Assembly (NCBI GenBank): GCA_900769475.1
Contig: CAAGGQ010000151.1
Span: 1 to 36,371, forward strand
Origin: Clostridia bacterium
Lineage (GTDB): Bacteria > Bacillota > Clostridia > Oscillospirales > CAG-272
Direction: 5' to 3'
DNA: 36,371 bases
Positions 1 through 6,842 of the stretch are shown piece after piece (position 1 is the stretch's first letter; each line of letters begins with the position of its first letter). The translations under genes and the position numbers were made by a program. The notes beneath the pieces were generated by a model. The model saw only the letters and a list, made by a program, of their open reading frames with translations, had not been told where the DNA came from and ran no database searches.

Positions 1-130
1 GACGGATGCGCTTCATAATCTTCTCAATCGTATTGATTGCCGATTGCTCGCTGCACAGCTCGTCGGTGATATACGCTTTGATCTCCTTCATATCCTCAAG
101 GGCGTCGGGTGTAAAATTGATTTTAGCCAT
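1..130 (-). CDS. RelE/ParE-type toxin, N-terminal part (cut by window edge)
   Basis: Reading leftward from the ATG at 128-130, the first 43 residues are MAKINFTPDALEDMKEIKAY followed by ITDELCSEQSAINTIEKIMK, still open at base 1. An N-terminal beta strand, then a long helix with 'ALEDMKEIKAYI', is the usual opening of RelE/ParE toxins, which are ribosome-dependent mRNA interferases or gyrase inhibitors; which one cannot be told without the C-terminus. Its start overlaps the 3' end of the upstream Phd/YefM-like antitoxin gene by 8 bases, the standard antitoxin-first, translationally coupled arrangement. The family call rests on the N-terminus plus context. Confidence 0.75.
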   Translation of the reverse strand, partial: MAKINFTPDALEDMKEIKAYITDELCSEQSAINTIEKIMKRIR

Positions 131-380
131 TGCTTACCCCCAGAAGTGCTTCGACCTCCGAGATATCAATATATCCTTTTTCTTTAGCAGAAGCTTCACC
201 TTTGGCAAGCTCGCTCATCAGCTTGAGCGTTGCCTGTGTCTTTTCAAATTCTTCCATATCAACGATGGCGTATCTGCCGCGACCGTTCTTGGTAAGGAAT
301 ACGGGTTCGCCAACGGCGATATCGCGCAGTACCTCGTTATAGTTGCGCAGATCTGATACGGGCTTAATGTTTGGCATCAT
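123..380 (-). CDS. Phd/YefM family antitoxin
   Basis: An 85-residue protein beginning MMPNIKPVSDLRNYNEVLRD. The pattern 'ikpvSDLRnynevl...v..gePvfltknGrgryaivdmeefe' is the N-terminal DNA-binding fold of Phd/YefM antitoxins; the acidic C-terminal part (about residues 50-85) would wrap the toxin. It neutralises the downstream RelE/ParE-like toxin and by family rule represses its own operon. Two adjacent ATGs (380 and 377) are possible: AGGAGG lies 5 bases before the first and 8 before the second, so the second may be used. The promoter is at 412-440. Confidence 0.9.
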   Translation of the reverse strand: MMPNIKPVSDLRNYNEVLRDIAVGEPVFLTKNGRGRYAIVDMEEFEKTQATLKLMSELAKGEASAKEKGYIDISEVEALLGVSNG

Positions 381-411
381 AAATACCTCCTTCTTTGTTT
401 CTGCTGTATTT

Positions 412-440
412 ATTATACACTAATTCTTCGTAAAATTCAA
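412..440 (-). promoter_or_regulatory. Promoter of the toxin-antitoxin operon
   Basis: On the minus strand, TTGAAT (435-440) and TATAAT (412-417) are separated by 17 bases, about 30 bases ahead of the antitoxin start. Near-consensus vegetative sigma-A promoter. Confidence 0.75.
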
Positions 441-472
441 CAGCAAAATCAAAATTTCATAAAAAATTTATA

Positions 473-511
473 AAATCAAGGGATGCACCGCTTGGGAACA
501 TCCCTTGATTT
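473..511 (-). terminator. Rho-independent terminator after the tnpV-like gene
   Basis: A 13-bp perfect inverted repeat (473-485 with 499-511, 13-base loop) followed on the minus strand by a T-rich stretch. It ends the SASP/tnpV transcript just before the toxin-antitoxin promoter begins. Confidence 0.8.
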
Positions 512-515
512 CGGT

Positions 516-890
516 TCATACGAGTATCAGTTCACGCATAATTGTTTCTTCGGCAGAGCTGCGAATGTTGTTCATCATCTGCACCCACCGCATTTGGTCT
601 ATTGCCTTGAGGTGTTCGTCGATGCCTTGAGTCTTGGCAAGCTCTACTGTCAGAGAGGACAGCATTTCGTGTGCATGTTCGTCGATCTCGGAGAGGTAGG
701 CGTTGAGCCGTCCTTCACCGAGCAGGGCGGAGTACCTTCCGCGACGGTGTTGCTTGAGGTAGTCGAGGTACATCTTTCCGTATTTGCCGATTGGCTTCTG
801 TTCGGGAAGCTCCACGTCGGGAACGAGGTTGCCTTTTTCCTCGCGGTATGTACCTCCGAGCTGTTCGTAAATGGTTTTGGTGTCCTTCAT
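516..890 (-). CDS. TnpV-like transposon-encoded protein
   Basis: A 124-residue protein. The order 'YEQLGGTY..e.g.LvPdvelPEQKPIGKYGKMYLDYLKQHR...LlgeGrLNAYLSEIDEHAHEML...lak.qGi.E.LKAiDQMRWVQMMNNIRSSAEEtImreLIlV' matches the TnpV family, small proteins annotated on Firmicutes transposons and conjugative elements. Their biochemical role is not established. GGAGG lies 9 bases before the ATG. It sits 37 bases downstream of the spore-protein gene, probably in the same transcript. No transposase, recombinase or relaxase is visible nearby, so this is likely a remnant of a mobile element. Confidence 0.8.
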   Translation of the reverse strand: MKDTKTIYEQLGGTYREEKGNLVPDVELPEQKPIGKYGKMYLDYLKQHRRGRYSALLGEGRLNAYLSEIDEHAHEMLSSLTVELAKTQGIDEHLKAIDQMRWVQMMNNIRSSAEETIMRELILV

Positions 891-927
891 TTCTTTGTTC
901 CTCCGTACGTTTATTTCATCAAAACCT

Positions 928-1182
928 TTATACCGTAAGGGAAAACGCGTACTTGACGGTTATCTTGTGTCCTTGCGATATTCGGTTATGACGTTCAAAT
1001 CTCATAGTTCGTACGGGGTTCATATTGTTGACCATCTGTCCACCAACGGAGCCGGCCTGCTTTGCGGTGATGTCACCGTTGTAGCCCTGCTTCAGGTTTA
1101 CGCCAACCTCGCTTGCAGCTTCCATCTTGAATCTTTCCAGGGCTTCCTTTGCCTCGGGAACAAGAGTCTTGTTGCTTGCCAT
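928..1182 (-). CDS. Alpha/beta-type small acid-soluble spore protein, altered C-terminus
   Basis: An 84-residue protein. Residues 1-53 are a good SASP: 'LVPEAKEALERFKMEAASEVG' contains the conserved germination-protease region (E-[IV]-[AG]-type site) and 'GDITAKQAGSVGGQMV' is the second conserved DNA-binding block. SASPs coat spore DNA in A-form and protect it from UV and chemicals. A normal SASP continues 'VKKMIE.YE' and stops near residue 60-65; here the sequence departs after GGQMVNNM into about 30 unrelated basic residues (HNRISQGHKITVKYAFSLTV at the end). Neither other frame restores the usual tail, so this looks like a replaced end rather than a simple frameshift. The Shine-Dalgarno is TAGGAG. 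Confidence 0.85.
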   Translation of the reverse strand: MASNKTLVPEAKEALERFKMEAASEVGVNLKQGYNGDITAKQAGSVGGQMVNNMNPVRTMRFERHNRISQGHKITVKYAFSLTV

Positions 1183-1215
1183 CGTTTTTTCTCCTATTCT
1201 GAACGGTTCCTCAAA

Positions 1216-1245
1216 TATTATGTAAACCGTTCATCCAGGACAAAC
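1216..1245 (-). promoter_or_regulatory. Candidate sigma-G/sigma-F promoter of the SASP gene
   Basis: On the minus strand CATAATA (1216-1222) fits the forespore -10 consensus CATWHTA, with GTTTG (4 of 5 to GHATR) 18 bases upstream. It lies 34 bases before the SASP ATG, as expected for a forespore-expressed gene. An 8-bp inverted repeat (GAACGGTT at 1201-1208, AACCGTTC at 1225-1232) spans the -10. Confidence 0.45.
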
Positions 1246-1374
1246 CATTTACACAATCTTTGTTCTCCGCTCGTTTTTGATCTATATCATTGAGCGCGTT
1301 TTACCGCCGCTCTGTGATTATTGTTCGCCGTGAAAATCAAAATATGAATGGAAATTGTTTGCAAACGAATCGAC

Positions 1375-1414
1375 GAAAAAACGCCTCGGCAGGGCGCGTT
1401 GCACTCTGCCGAGG
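1375..1414 (-). terminator. Rho-independent terminator after the solute-binding protein gene
   Basis: A 9-bp stem (CCTCGGCAG at 1384-1392, CTGCCGAGG at 1406-1414) followed in the minus direction by six T residues (1376-1381). Confidence 0.85.
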
Positions 1415-1473
1415 TGTGTATTTTATTTCTTGCGGCAATGAATGCCGCGATGGTTTTGAAGGGTTCCTCGCAA

Positions 1474-2961
1474 TTATTTCTCCCGGAAGGTATCCACGAT
1501 CTGCTGGAAGGAGGAATCCAGGGCGCTCTTATTGGAAGCGTAAACCGAAGACCAGGAATACTTTGCAGGGTTCAAGTAGCAGTTCTTTATCAGGTTGCCC
1601 GGCATGGAGTTGTACACGCGGGAGAACAGATAGGTAAAGTCGAAGGTAACGCTATCGCGGACGAGGTCGTACATCTCTGCCAATCTCTCGTCGGGGGCGT
1701 AGCGAAGCTTTACATAGGTCTCGTAGTACATAGGATCGATCTTACGGTGTGCCTCGGAAGCCATGCATTCCATCACAGCGCTGGAGCAATCCAGATCCTT
1801 TACGTTATAAGGCAGACACCAGGTATCGTGACAGTTGGCCACGTGGGTATAGTAGCGGCTCTGCTCGGAGGTCATCTTGGGCATGGGAACCACGCCGTAG
1901 TTATACGCCTCGGGCTGTTCGGAAAGATTCTCGGAGAGCATAACGCTGGCACAGTAGAAGTATACACGGTGCTCCACGAACATTCCAAATTGGGAAGCGG
2001 TGGGATAGGCCAGGACGTCGTTGGAATCCAGGAAGGTCACCATGGTAGAAATGAACTTTTCGATGTGATCTCCGCCCAGAAGCGAAACCACCTCATCGTT
2101 CTCTACCTTGGCAAACTGATTGCCCAAAGCAAAGAACCAGCAGTCCATTTTGGATTTGGTCGCCGTAGCACAGCCGAAGATATCTCCCTCGGTCACCTTT
2201 CCGTCGCCATCGGCATCCTCATAGGTGTCCTTGATCATGGTAGAAAGGGTCTCAATGGTCCACTCGTTCTTGGAAACCAGGGTGTAGGGGCTTTCCATGT
2301 TCCGCTTTTCCAGGAGATCGTTATCAAAGTACATGGCCATCATGTGGTCCAAAAGGCCGTAGCTTCCGCTTTCAACCACGCAGTAAAGCTGATCGTTTAC
2401 CACCATTTCCTCCAGGTAAACCGAAGGCCACCAAGGAGCGGTAAGATCGATGTACTTGGTATCGTAGAGGTTGGCGGCATAACCGCGAACGGCCACCATT
2501 TGAGGAACCAGGTTGTAAGCGATCACGCCGTCATAGGGATCGCCGGAATCGCTATTCGTTTCGATGCGGCTGATGAAGGTAGAGATATTGTTTCCCTCCC
2601 CCAGCTGGAAGTCCCACTCCAGCTCAATGCCAAGACGATCCTCCACGGTGGAGTTGCGCTCGTAGATCACCTTGCCAATGCCGTTACTTCCCTCTTCGCC
2701 GGAATTCCAATACTGATGCTTGCGGTTATCGTTGCCCAGGATCTTAAAGCTGCGACCAAAGTTCAGCTCGGGAAGCAGATCCTTGAGAAAGCCGTTGGCA
2801 TCCAAATTGGATTCGGTGGTCACCACCGTGTTTCCCTTTTCTTCAGTGGTACCGGTGCCGGACTGGGTTCCGCCGGTCTGGCAGGCCACCAACAGCAGCA
2901 AGAGCATACAGGAGGCAAGCGCCGCGGCCAACACTTTGGTTAAACGAAATTTCATTTTCAT
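1474..2961 (-). CDS. Extracellular solute-binding lipoprotein (carbohydrate ABC uptake type)
   Basis: A 495-residue lipoprotein. MKMKFRLTKV plus a Leu/Ala-rich core ends in the lipobox LVA-C (Cys27), so it would be anchored on the outer membrane face. The body resembles family 1 (LplA/oligosaccharide-type) binding proteins, including the EF-hand-like calcium loop DADGDGKVTEGD. An ATG 12 bases further upstream exists, but AAAGGAAAC lies just ahead of the ATG at 2961 and nothing useful precedes the earlier one. No permease or ATPase gene is adjacent, so this is an orphan receptor; the ligand, probably a glycan fragment, is unknown. Confidence 0.85.
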   Translation of the reverse strand: MKMKFRLTKVLAAALASCMLLLLLVACQTGGTQSGTGTTEEKGNTVVTTESNLDANGFLKDLLPELNFGRSFKILGNDNRKHQYWNSGEEGSNGIGKVIYERNSTVEDRLGIELEWDFQLGEGNNISTFISRIETNSDSGDPYDGVIAYNLVPQMVAVRGYAANLYDTKYIDLTAPWWPSVYLEEMVVNDQLYCVVESGSYGLLDHMMAMYFDNDLLEKRNMESPYTLVSKNEWTIETLSTMIKDTYEDADGDGKVTEGDIFGCATATKSKMDCWFFALGNQFAKVENDEVVSLLGGDHIEKFISTMVTFLDSNDVLAYPTASQFGMFVEHRVYFYCASVMLSENLSEQPEAYNYGVVPMPKMTSEQSRYYTHVANCHDTWCLPYNVKDLDCSSAVMECMASEAHRKIDPMYYETYVKLRYAPDERLAEMYDLVRDSVTFDFTYLFSRVYNSMPGNLIKNCYLNPAKYSWSSVYASNKSALDSSFQQIVDTFREK

Positions 2962-2982
2962 GTTTCCTTTCATTCAGTTTGT

Positions 2983-3010
2983 ATTATATTGAGGCCTCGG
3001 AACACGCCAA
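2983..3010 (-). promoter_or_regulatory. Promoter of the solute-binding protein gene
   Basis: On the minus strand TTGGCG, 16 bases, TATAAT (2983-2988), about 22 bases ahead of the ATG. The -35 lies inside a hairpin (GAGGCCT at 2991-2997, AGGCCTC at 3010-3016) that could also act as a weak terminator on the plus strand, where TTTT follows. Confidence 0.55.
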
Positions 3011-3181
3011 GGCCTCTTTTATACTTGCATTATACCACACAAAAAAGCCATGTCAAGGGCGTTTTTTCTTTTTTCACCGATTGAAAAAAAGTTTGTAAAA
3101 TCTACCTAACAAAAAATTGTCCTTTTCCCGAAAAGTAGAAAGAAAATGATCAAAATAATACAAGTCAAAAACGCAGGATGC

Positions 3182-4309
3182 TTATTTGTTTTTGGGCTTG
3201 AAATATTGGTACAGGAAGCAAGGGATCATGCCGTTGTACAGCTTGCGCACCTTGTCGGCACGTTGACCGTAAAAGCGCTCGAACTGAGGGTGGGAGGTGA
3301 TGATATAGAGCTGCCAGGGATAGAGTGCCGAAAAGGCTTTTCCCATGTCCCGATACAGCGCCTCGGCCTGTGTGGGGGTCATCAAACGCTCCCCATAAGG
3401 CGGATTGCAAACGATGGTTCCGCGGCGGTCCAACTTCCGGATCTCTCGGACATCCGCATGGAAGATCTGTATATGCTCCTCGACCCCGGCGCGCAGGGCG
3501 TTCTCGTAGGTCACGTCCAGGATCTCCTCGTCGATGTCCGAGGCGTAAACCTCAAAGGTGGCATCACGCTTCACCGCAGCCTCTGCGGCCTCTCGCGCTT
3601 CCTTCCAAAGCTTTGCGGGAATTTGTGGAAAGGCCTCGGCGGCAAAGGAGCGACCCAAACCGGGGGCGCGATTGGCAAGAATCTGCGCCGCCTCGATGGC
3701 AATGGTGCCTGAGCCGCACATGGGATCCCAAAAGAGCACGTCTTCTCGAGGACGAGAGGTCAGGGCAAGCGCTGCGGCCAGGGTCTCCCGCAGAGGCGCA
3801 GGACCCGCGGCAGGACGGTAACCCCGCTTGTGAAGGGGGATCCCGCTGGTATCGATCATCAGCGCGGCCACGTCCTTGAACAGGAAGAACTCGATCTGAT
3901 ATTTCGCCTCGGTCTCGGCAAACCATTGTACCCCATAGGCCCGGGACAGCCGCGAAACCACCGCCTTTTTGACGATGCTCTGACAATCGGGCACCGAAAA
4001 GAGCTTGCTCTTGATGGCATGTCCCTTGACGGGAAAGGCATCCAACTTTCCGATCCAATCCTCCCAAGGAAGAGCACGGACCCCCTCGAACAGCTGATCA
4101 AAGGTGGTGGCGGGAAAGCGCCCCAGCAGAACAAACACGTGCTCCGCGCAACGCAAACCGAGATTGACTCGGGGAATATCGGCAAGAGTTCCTTCAAAGA
4201 GCACCCGACCGTCCATGGTCTCCAGGCGATGGAGCCCCAGGGCATCGATCTCCTCCCCCAAAAGCTTCTCTAAACCAAACAAACAGGTAGCAACCAGCTC
4301 AAGTTTCAT
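3182..4309 (-). CDS. THUMP-domain RNA guanine-N2 methyltransferase (RlmL/YpsC type)
   Basis: A 375-residue protein. It has an N-terminal ferredoxin-like/THUMP region (about 1-160, 'MKLELVATCLFGLEKLLGEEI'), then a Rossmann SAM-binding domain with 'DPMCGSGTIAIEAA' (motif I and helix), 'YASDIDEEIL' (acidic loop contacting SAM ribose) and the N6/N2-methyltransferase tetrapeptide NPPY in 'CNPPYGERL'. This is the layout of the YpsC/RlmL group, which methylates 23S rRNA guanine; the exact position is not provable here. Length is normal for Firmicutes, which lack the C-terminal RlmK half of the E. coli fusion. GAGGT lies 5-9 bases before the ATG. The 170 bases between it and the binding protein hold only that gene's promoter and AT-rich sequence. 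Confidence 0.88.
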   Translation of the reverse strand: MKLELVATCLFGLEKLLGEEIDALGLHRLETMDGRVLFEGTLADIPRVNLGLRCAEHVFVLLGRFPATTFDQLFEGVRALPWEDWIGKLDAFPVKGHAIKSKLFSVPDCQSIVKKAVVSRLSRAYGVQWFAETEAKYQIEFFLFKDVAALMIDTSGIPLHKRGYRPAAGPAPLRETLAAALALTSRPREDVLFWDPMCGSGTIAIEAAQILANRAPGLGRSFAAEAFPQIPAKLWKEAREAAEAAVKRDATFEVYASDIDEEILDVTYENALRAGVEEHIQIFHADVREIRKLDRRGTIVCNPPYGERLMTPTQAEALYRDMGKAFSALYPWQLYIITSHPQFERFYGQRADKVRKLYNGMIPCFLYQYFKPKNK

Positions 4310-4383
4310 CTTTTTACCTCAATTTATACAAAAAAATGGTCGTTTCTATTATACTATTCTCCAAAAAAAATGTCAAGAAGCTC

Positions 4384-4412
4384 TTGCAAAAAAGAAGCAA
4401 ATGTAGTATAAT
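4384..4412 (+). promoter_or_regulatory. Promoter of asd
   Basis: TTGCAA (4384-4389), 17-base spacer, TATAAT (4407-4412), 55 bases ahead of the asd ATG. Confidence 0.75.
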
Positions 4413-4467
4413 ACAGCATATATTATTTTTGTTGAAGCTTTGAAACATAAGAAAAGAGGTTTTTGAT

Positions 4468-5544
4468 ATGAGCAAGATGAAGGTTGGTGTAATTGGCGCC
4501 ACCGGTATGGTGGGTCAGCGCTTTTTGACCCTGTTGGAGGAGCATCCCTATTTTGAGGTGACTGTGCTGGCGGCTTCGGCCCGTTCCGCAGGAAAGACCT
4601 ACGAGGAGGCCGTTGGCTCCCGCTGGAAGATGACTACTCCCATGCCTGAAAAATACAAGCATATGGTGGTAGTAGACGCCGCACAGATCGAAGAGGTAGG
4701 CAAGCTCTGCTCCTTCGTATTCTGCGCCGTGGATATGAAAAAGGAAGAGATCAAGGCGCTGGAGGAGGCCTACGCCAAAGCCGAGATCCCCGTGGTTTCC
4801 AACAACTCGGCAAACCGCTGGACGCCCGACGTTCCCATGGTGATCCCGGAGATCAACGACGCTCACCTGGAGGTGATCGCCGCCCAGAGAAAGCGTCTTG
4901 GCACCAAGCGCGGCTTTATTGCCGTAAAGCCCAACTGCTCTATTCAGTCCTACGTTCCCGCCCTCACTCCTCTGCGCAAGTACGGCATTAAGGAAGTGGT
5001 AGCCACCACCTACCAGGCCATTTCCGGCGCGGGCAAGACCTTTAAGGAATGGCCCGAAATGATCGACAACGTGATCCCCTTTATTGGCGGCGAGGAGGAA
5101 AAGAGCGAGCAGGAGCCTCTGCGCGTTTGGGGTAAGGTTGAGAACGGCGAGATTGTCAAGGCTGACGCTCCCATCATCACCACCCAGTGCATCCGCGTTC
5201 CCGTAACCGACGGTCACACCGCAGCGGTATTCGTACGCTTTGAAAACAAGCCCACCAAGGAAGAGATCCTTGACGCTTGGAAGAATTTCTCCGGCAAGCC
5301 TCAGGAGCTGGGCCTCCCCCACGCTCCCGAGCAGTTTATCACCTACTTTGAGGAAGACAACCGTCCTCAGGCAAAGCTCGACCGCGACATTTACGGCGGC
5401 ATGGGCGTGACTGTGGGCAGACTCCGTGAGGATACCGTTTACGACTACAAGTTCGTAGGTCTGTCTCACAACACCCTCCGCGGTGCGGCAGGCGGTGCGG
5501 TTCTGATCGCCGAGCTGCTCTACAAGGAAGGCTACTTTGATTGA
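4468..5544 (+). CDS. asd: Aspartate-semialdehyde dehydrogenase
   Basis: A 358-residue cytoplasmic enzyme that reduces aspartyl-4-phosphate to aspartate semialdehyde with NADPH, the branch point to lysine/diaminopimelate, threonine and methionine. The N-terminal NADP loop is VGVIGATGMVGQRF. The catalytic cysteine is Cys157 in 'KPNCSIQ', and His250 in 'RVPVTDGHTA' is the likely catalytic base. 'SNNSANR' is the conserved phosphate-site loop. The sequence follows the archaeal/fungal-like subtype common in Clostridia. AAGAGG precedes the ATG. Apparently monocistronic, with its own promoter and a strong terminator. Confidence 0.95.
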   Translation: MSKMKVGVIGATGMVGQRFLTLLEEHPYFEVTVLAASARSAGKTYEEAVGSRWKMTTPMPEKYKHMVVVDAAQIEEVGKLCSFVFCAVDMKKEEIKALEEAYAKAEIPVVSNNSANRWTPDVPMVIPEINDAHLEVIAAQRKRLGTKRGFIAVKPNCSIQSYVPALTPLRKYGIKEVVATTYQAISGAGKTFKEWPEMIDNVIPFIGGEEEKSEQEPLRVWGKVENGEIVKADAPIITTQCIRVPVTDGHTAAVFVRFENKPTKEEILDAWKNFSGKPQELGLPHAPEQFITYFEEDNRPQAKLDRDIYGGMGVTVGRLREDTVYDYKFVGLSHNTLRGAAGGAVLIAELLYKEGYFD

Positions 5545-5568
5545 TATTCATCAAAAGCAATAAAAAAG

Positions 5569-5596
5569 TCGGATGCAATAGGTTTGTACCCTGAAG
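5569..5596 (+). repeat. Outer inverted repeat, left copy
   Basis: Starts TCGGATGCAATAGG and continues TTTGTACCCTGAAG. It matches the reverse complement of 6806-6833 at 25 of 28 positions. The two copies bracket the DUF559 element and the AT-rich methyltransferase gene. Confidence 0.75.
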
Positions 5597-5607
5597 ATCT
5601 GTTTTCG

Positions 5608-5665
5608 AAAACACGGCATATCTCGAAAGAGGTATGCCGTGTTTTGCATTTGTGTCCACAAATGC
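5608..5665 (+). terminator. Terminator of asd followed by a second hairpin
   Basis: AAAACACGGCATA (5608-5620) pairs perfectly over 13 bp with 5633-5645, the 3' arm ending in GTTTT. It is abutted by a second perfect 9-bp inverted repeat (GCATTTGTG at 5646-5654, CACAAATGC at 5657-5665). Strong rho-independent terminator with an extra palindrome of unknown role. Confidence 0.8.
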
Positions 5666-5709
5666 AGTGCTTGTCAGTAAAATTGACGAGTCATAGATGA
5701 ACAAAAAAA

Positions 5710-6155
5710 GGCTCCCTTGTGTAAAGGGAGCTGTCAGCGAAGCTGACTGAGGGATTGTTCTACGAGGTGATCAATATATTCGCAAACACCCCGAAAGTTT
5801 TTATGTATTTCTGTATTAGGTATTCTGATAACCGTTAATCCGTATTCTTCAAGAAAGGCGGTTCTTTCTTCGTCATATTGCTTTCCTTCCTCGCTATAAT
5901 GCCCAGAACCGTCAAGCTCTATGACGAGTTTTGCCTCTGCGCAGTAAAAATCCGCAATATACATTCCGAGAACCTTTTGACGTAAAAAACGAACGGGATA
6001 AATGCGCAAAAAATCATACCAAAGGTGTTTTTCTTCTTTTGTCATATTCTTTCGCAACATTTTTGCGGTTGGCACAATATCTTTATTGTGTTTTCTCTGC
6101 ATTACAATCCCTCCGTCACGCTGACGCGTGCCACCTCCCTTTACACAAGGGAGGC
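5710..6155. mobile_element. DUF559 nuclease element with structured terminal inverted repeats
   Basis: About 446 bp. Left end 5710-5759 and right end 6103-6155 are inverted copies of one another. Each consists of a CTCCCTT...AAGGGAG hairpin, a second hairpin with variable sequence, and (G)GAGGGATTGT at the inner edge. The only gene inside, a DUF559 nuclease, takes its Shine-Dalgarno (GGAGGG) from the right repeat and its last codons and TGA stop from the left repeat, so gene and ends behave as one unit. A gene-less pair with the same two end types is at 18445-18568. No target-site duplication is obvious. Confidence 0.7.
5734..6102 (-). CDS. DUF559 (Vsr-like PD-(D/E)XK) endonuclease-domain protein
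   Basis: A 122-residue protein. 'LRKNMTKEEKHLWYDFLR' and 'FLRQKVLGMYIADFYCAEAKLVIELDGSGHY...YDEERTAFLEEYGLTVIRIPN' are the signature blocks of DUF559, related to very-short-patch-repair endonucleases; the presumed catalytic acids are the Asp of 'IADFYC' and the Glu/Asp of 'VIELDG'. Family members are predicted DNA endonucleases, but the substrate and role are not established. Full length for the family. The ATG at 6102 is 7 bases after GGAGG in the right inverted repeat, and the stop lies in the left one. AT-richer than the flanking housekeeping genes. Confidence 0.88.
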   Translation of the reverse strand: MQRKHNKDIVPTAKMLRKNMTKEEKHLWYDFLRIYPVRFLRQKVLGMYIADFYCAEAKLVIELDGSGHYSEEGKQYDEERTAFLEEYGLTVIRIPNTEIHKNFRGVCEYIDHLVEQSLSQLR

Positions 6156-6752
6156 TTTTGTGCTGACCGTTACGTATGCGTGATCTGTTTCAAATTCATT
6201 TATGATCTTAAGCTTGGATATTGAAAGATAGCTACGTATATCGTTAGGATTATCGGGATATATTTTTACCTTTCTATCACCCATATCGATATACTCATTC
6301 TGATTTTTATCGATCGACAAAACAAAAAGTCCGTTATTAGTCAGCAAATCCGCAATTTTTTGTATAGCTGATAACTTATCTTGTATATGCATAAAGGTTA
6401 ATGACGAGTATATTACATCAAACTGTGCCTCAAATTCACAAGACATAAAATTGCCGCAAATAAGTTTTATATTTTGATACATTGATAGGTTTTCAGTTGC
6501 TCTCCCAATTGTCTTTTCGGATATATCTATTCCACACAAACTGTTACAATTTGGTGCAACCTTGATGGCAAGTCGCCCTGTTCCTATTCCTATTTCCAAT
6601 ACGGATTTGCTTTTATCAAGCTGCATACTCTCGATAAATCTCTCTCCGTCCCACTTATCCATATAATCTCTCAGAGGTTTAGGATCGCGAGTAGGGTCAT
6701 TGTTTTCGTCAATTAGCTTGTTATAATGTTCAATCACATCTTTCATAAGCAT
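6141..6752 (-). CDS. Class I SAM-dependent methyltransferase, 3' end rewritten by a repeat
   Basis: A 203-residue protein. 'VLEIGIGTGRLAIKVAPNCNSLCGIDIS' is SAM motif I plus the acidic end of strand 2, and 'FDVIYSSLTFMHIQDK' and 'LLTNNGLFVLSID' are motifs IV and V of Methyltransf_11/25-type small-molecule methyltransferases. The substrate is unknown. The last residues KASLV and the TAA stop (6141-6143) are supplied by the right repeat of the DUF559 element, so the element sits at the gene's very end; the core domain looks intact. Start ATG at 6752 or 6746; no strong ribosome site distinguishes them. Clearly AT-richer than the neighbours, suggesting acquisition. Confidence 0.85.
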   Translation of the reverse strand: MLMKDVIEHYNKLIDENNDPTRDPKPLRDYMDKWDGERFIESMQLDKSKSVLEIGIGTGRLAIKVAPNCNSLCGIDISEKTIGRATENLSMYQNIKLICGNFMSCEFEAQFDVIYSSLTFMHIQDKLSAIQKIADLLTNNGLFVLSIDKNQNEYIDMGDRKVKIYPDNPNDIRSYLSISKLKIINEFETDHAYVTVSTKASLV

Positions 6753-6800
6753 CTTCTTTATTCTCTTTAAAATTATTGTTTTTTATATCGGCAGGTAAAA

Positions 6801-6833
6801 CTGTCCTTTAGGGTACAGCCCTATTGCATCCGA
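6801..6833 (-). repeat. Outer inverted repeat, right copy, with possible terminator of the MATE operon
   Basis: The reverse complement of 6806-6833 matches 5569-5596 at 25 of 28 positions. On the minus strand its end folds as CTGT(A)CC-loop-GGACAG followed by TTTTA, so it may also terminate the six-gene operon ending at 6843. Confidence 0.65.
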
Positions 6834-6842
6834 TCCTTTTTG

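Noticed and set aside
1348..2943. 531-codon plus-strand frame over the solute-binding protein gene
   Set aside because: The minus strand encodes a lipoprotein with signal peptide, lipobox and EF-hand loop; the plus frame has no such features.
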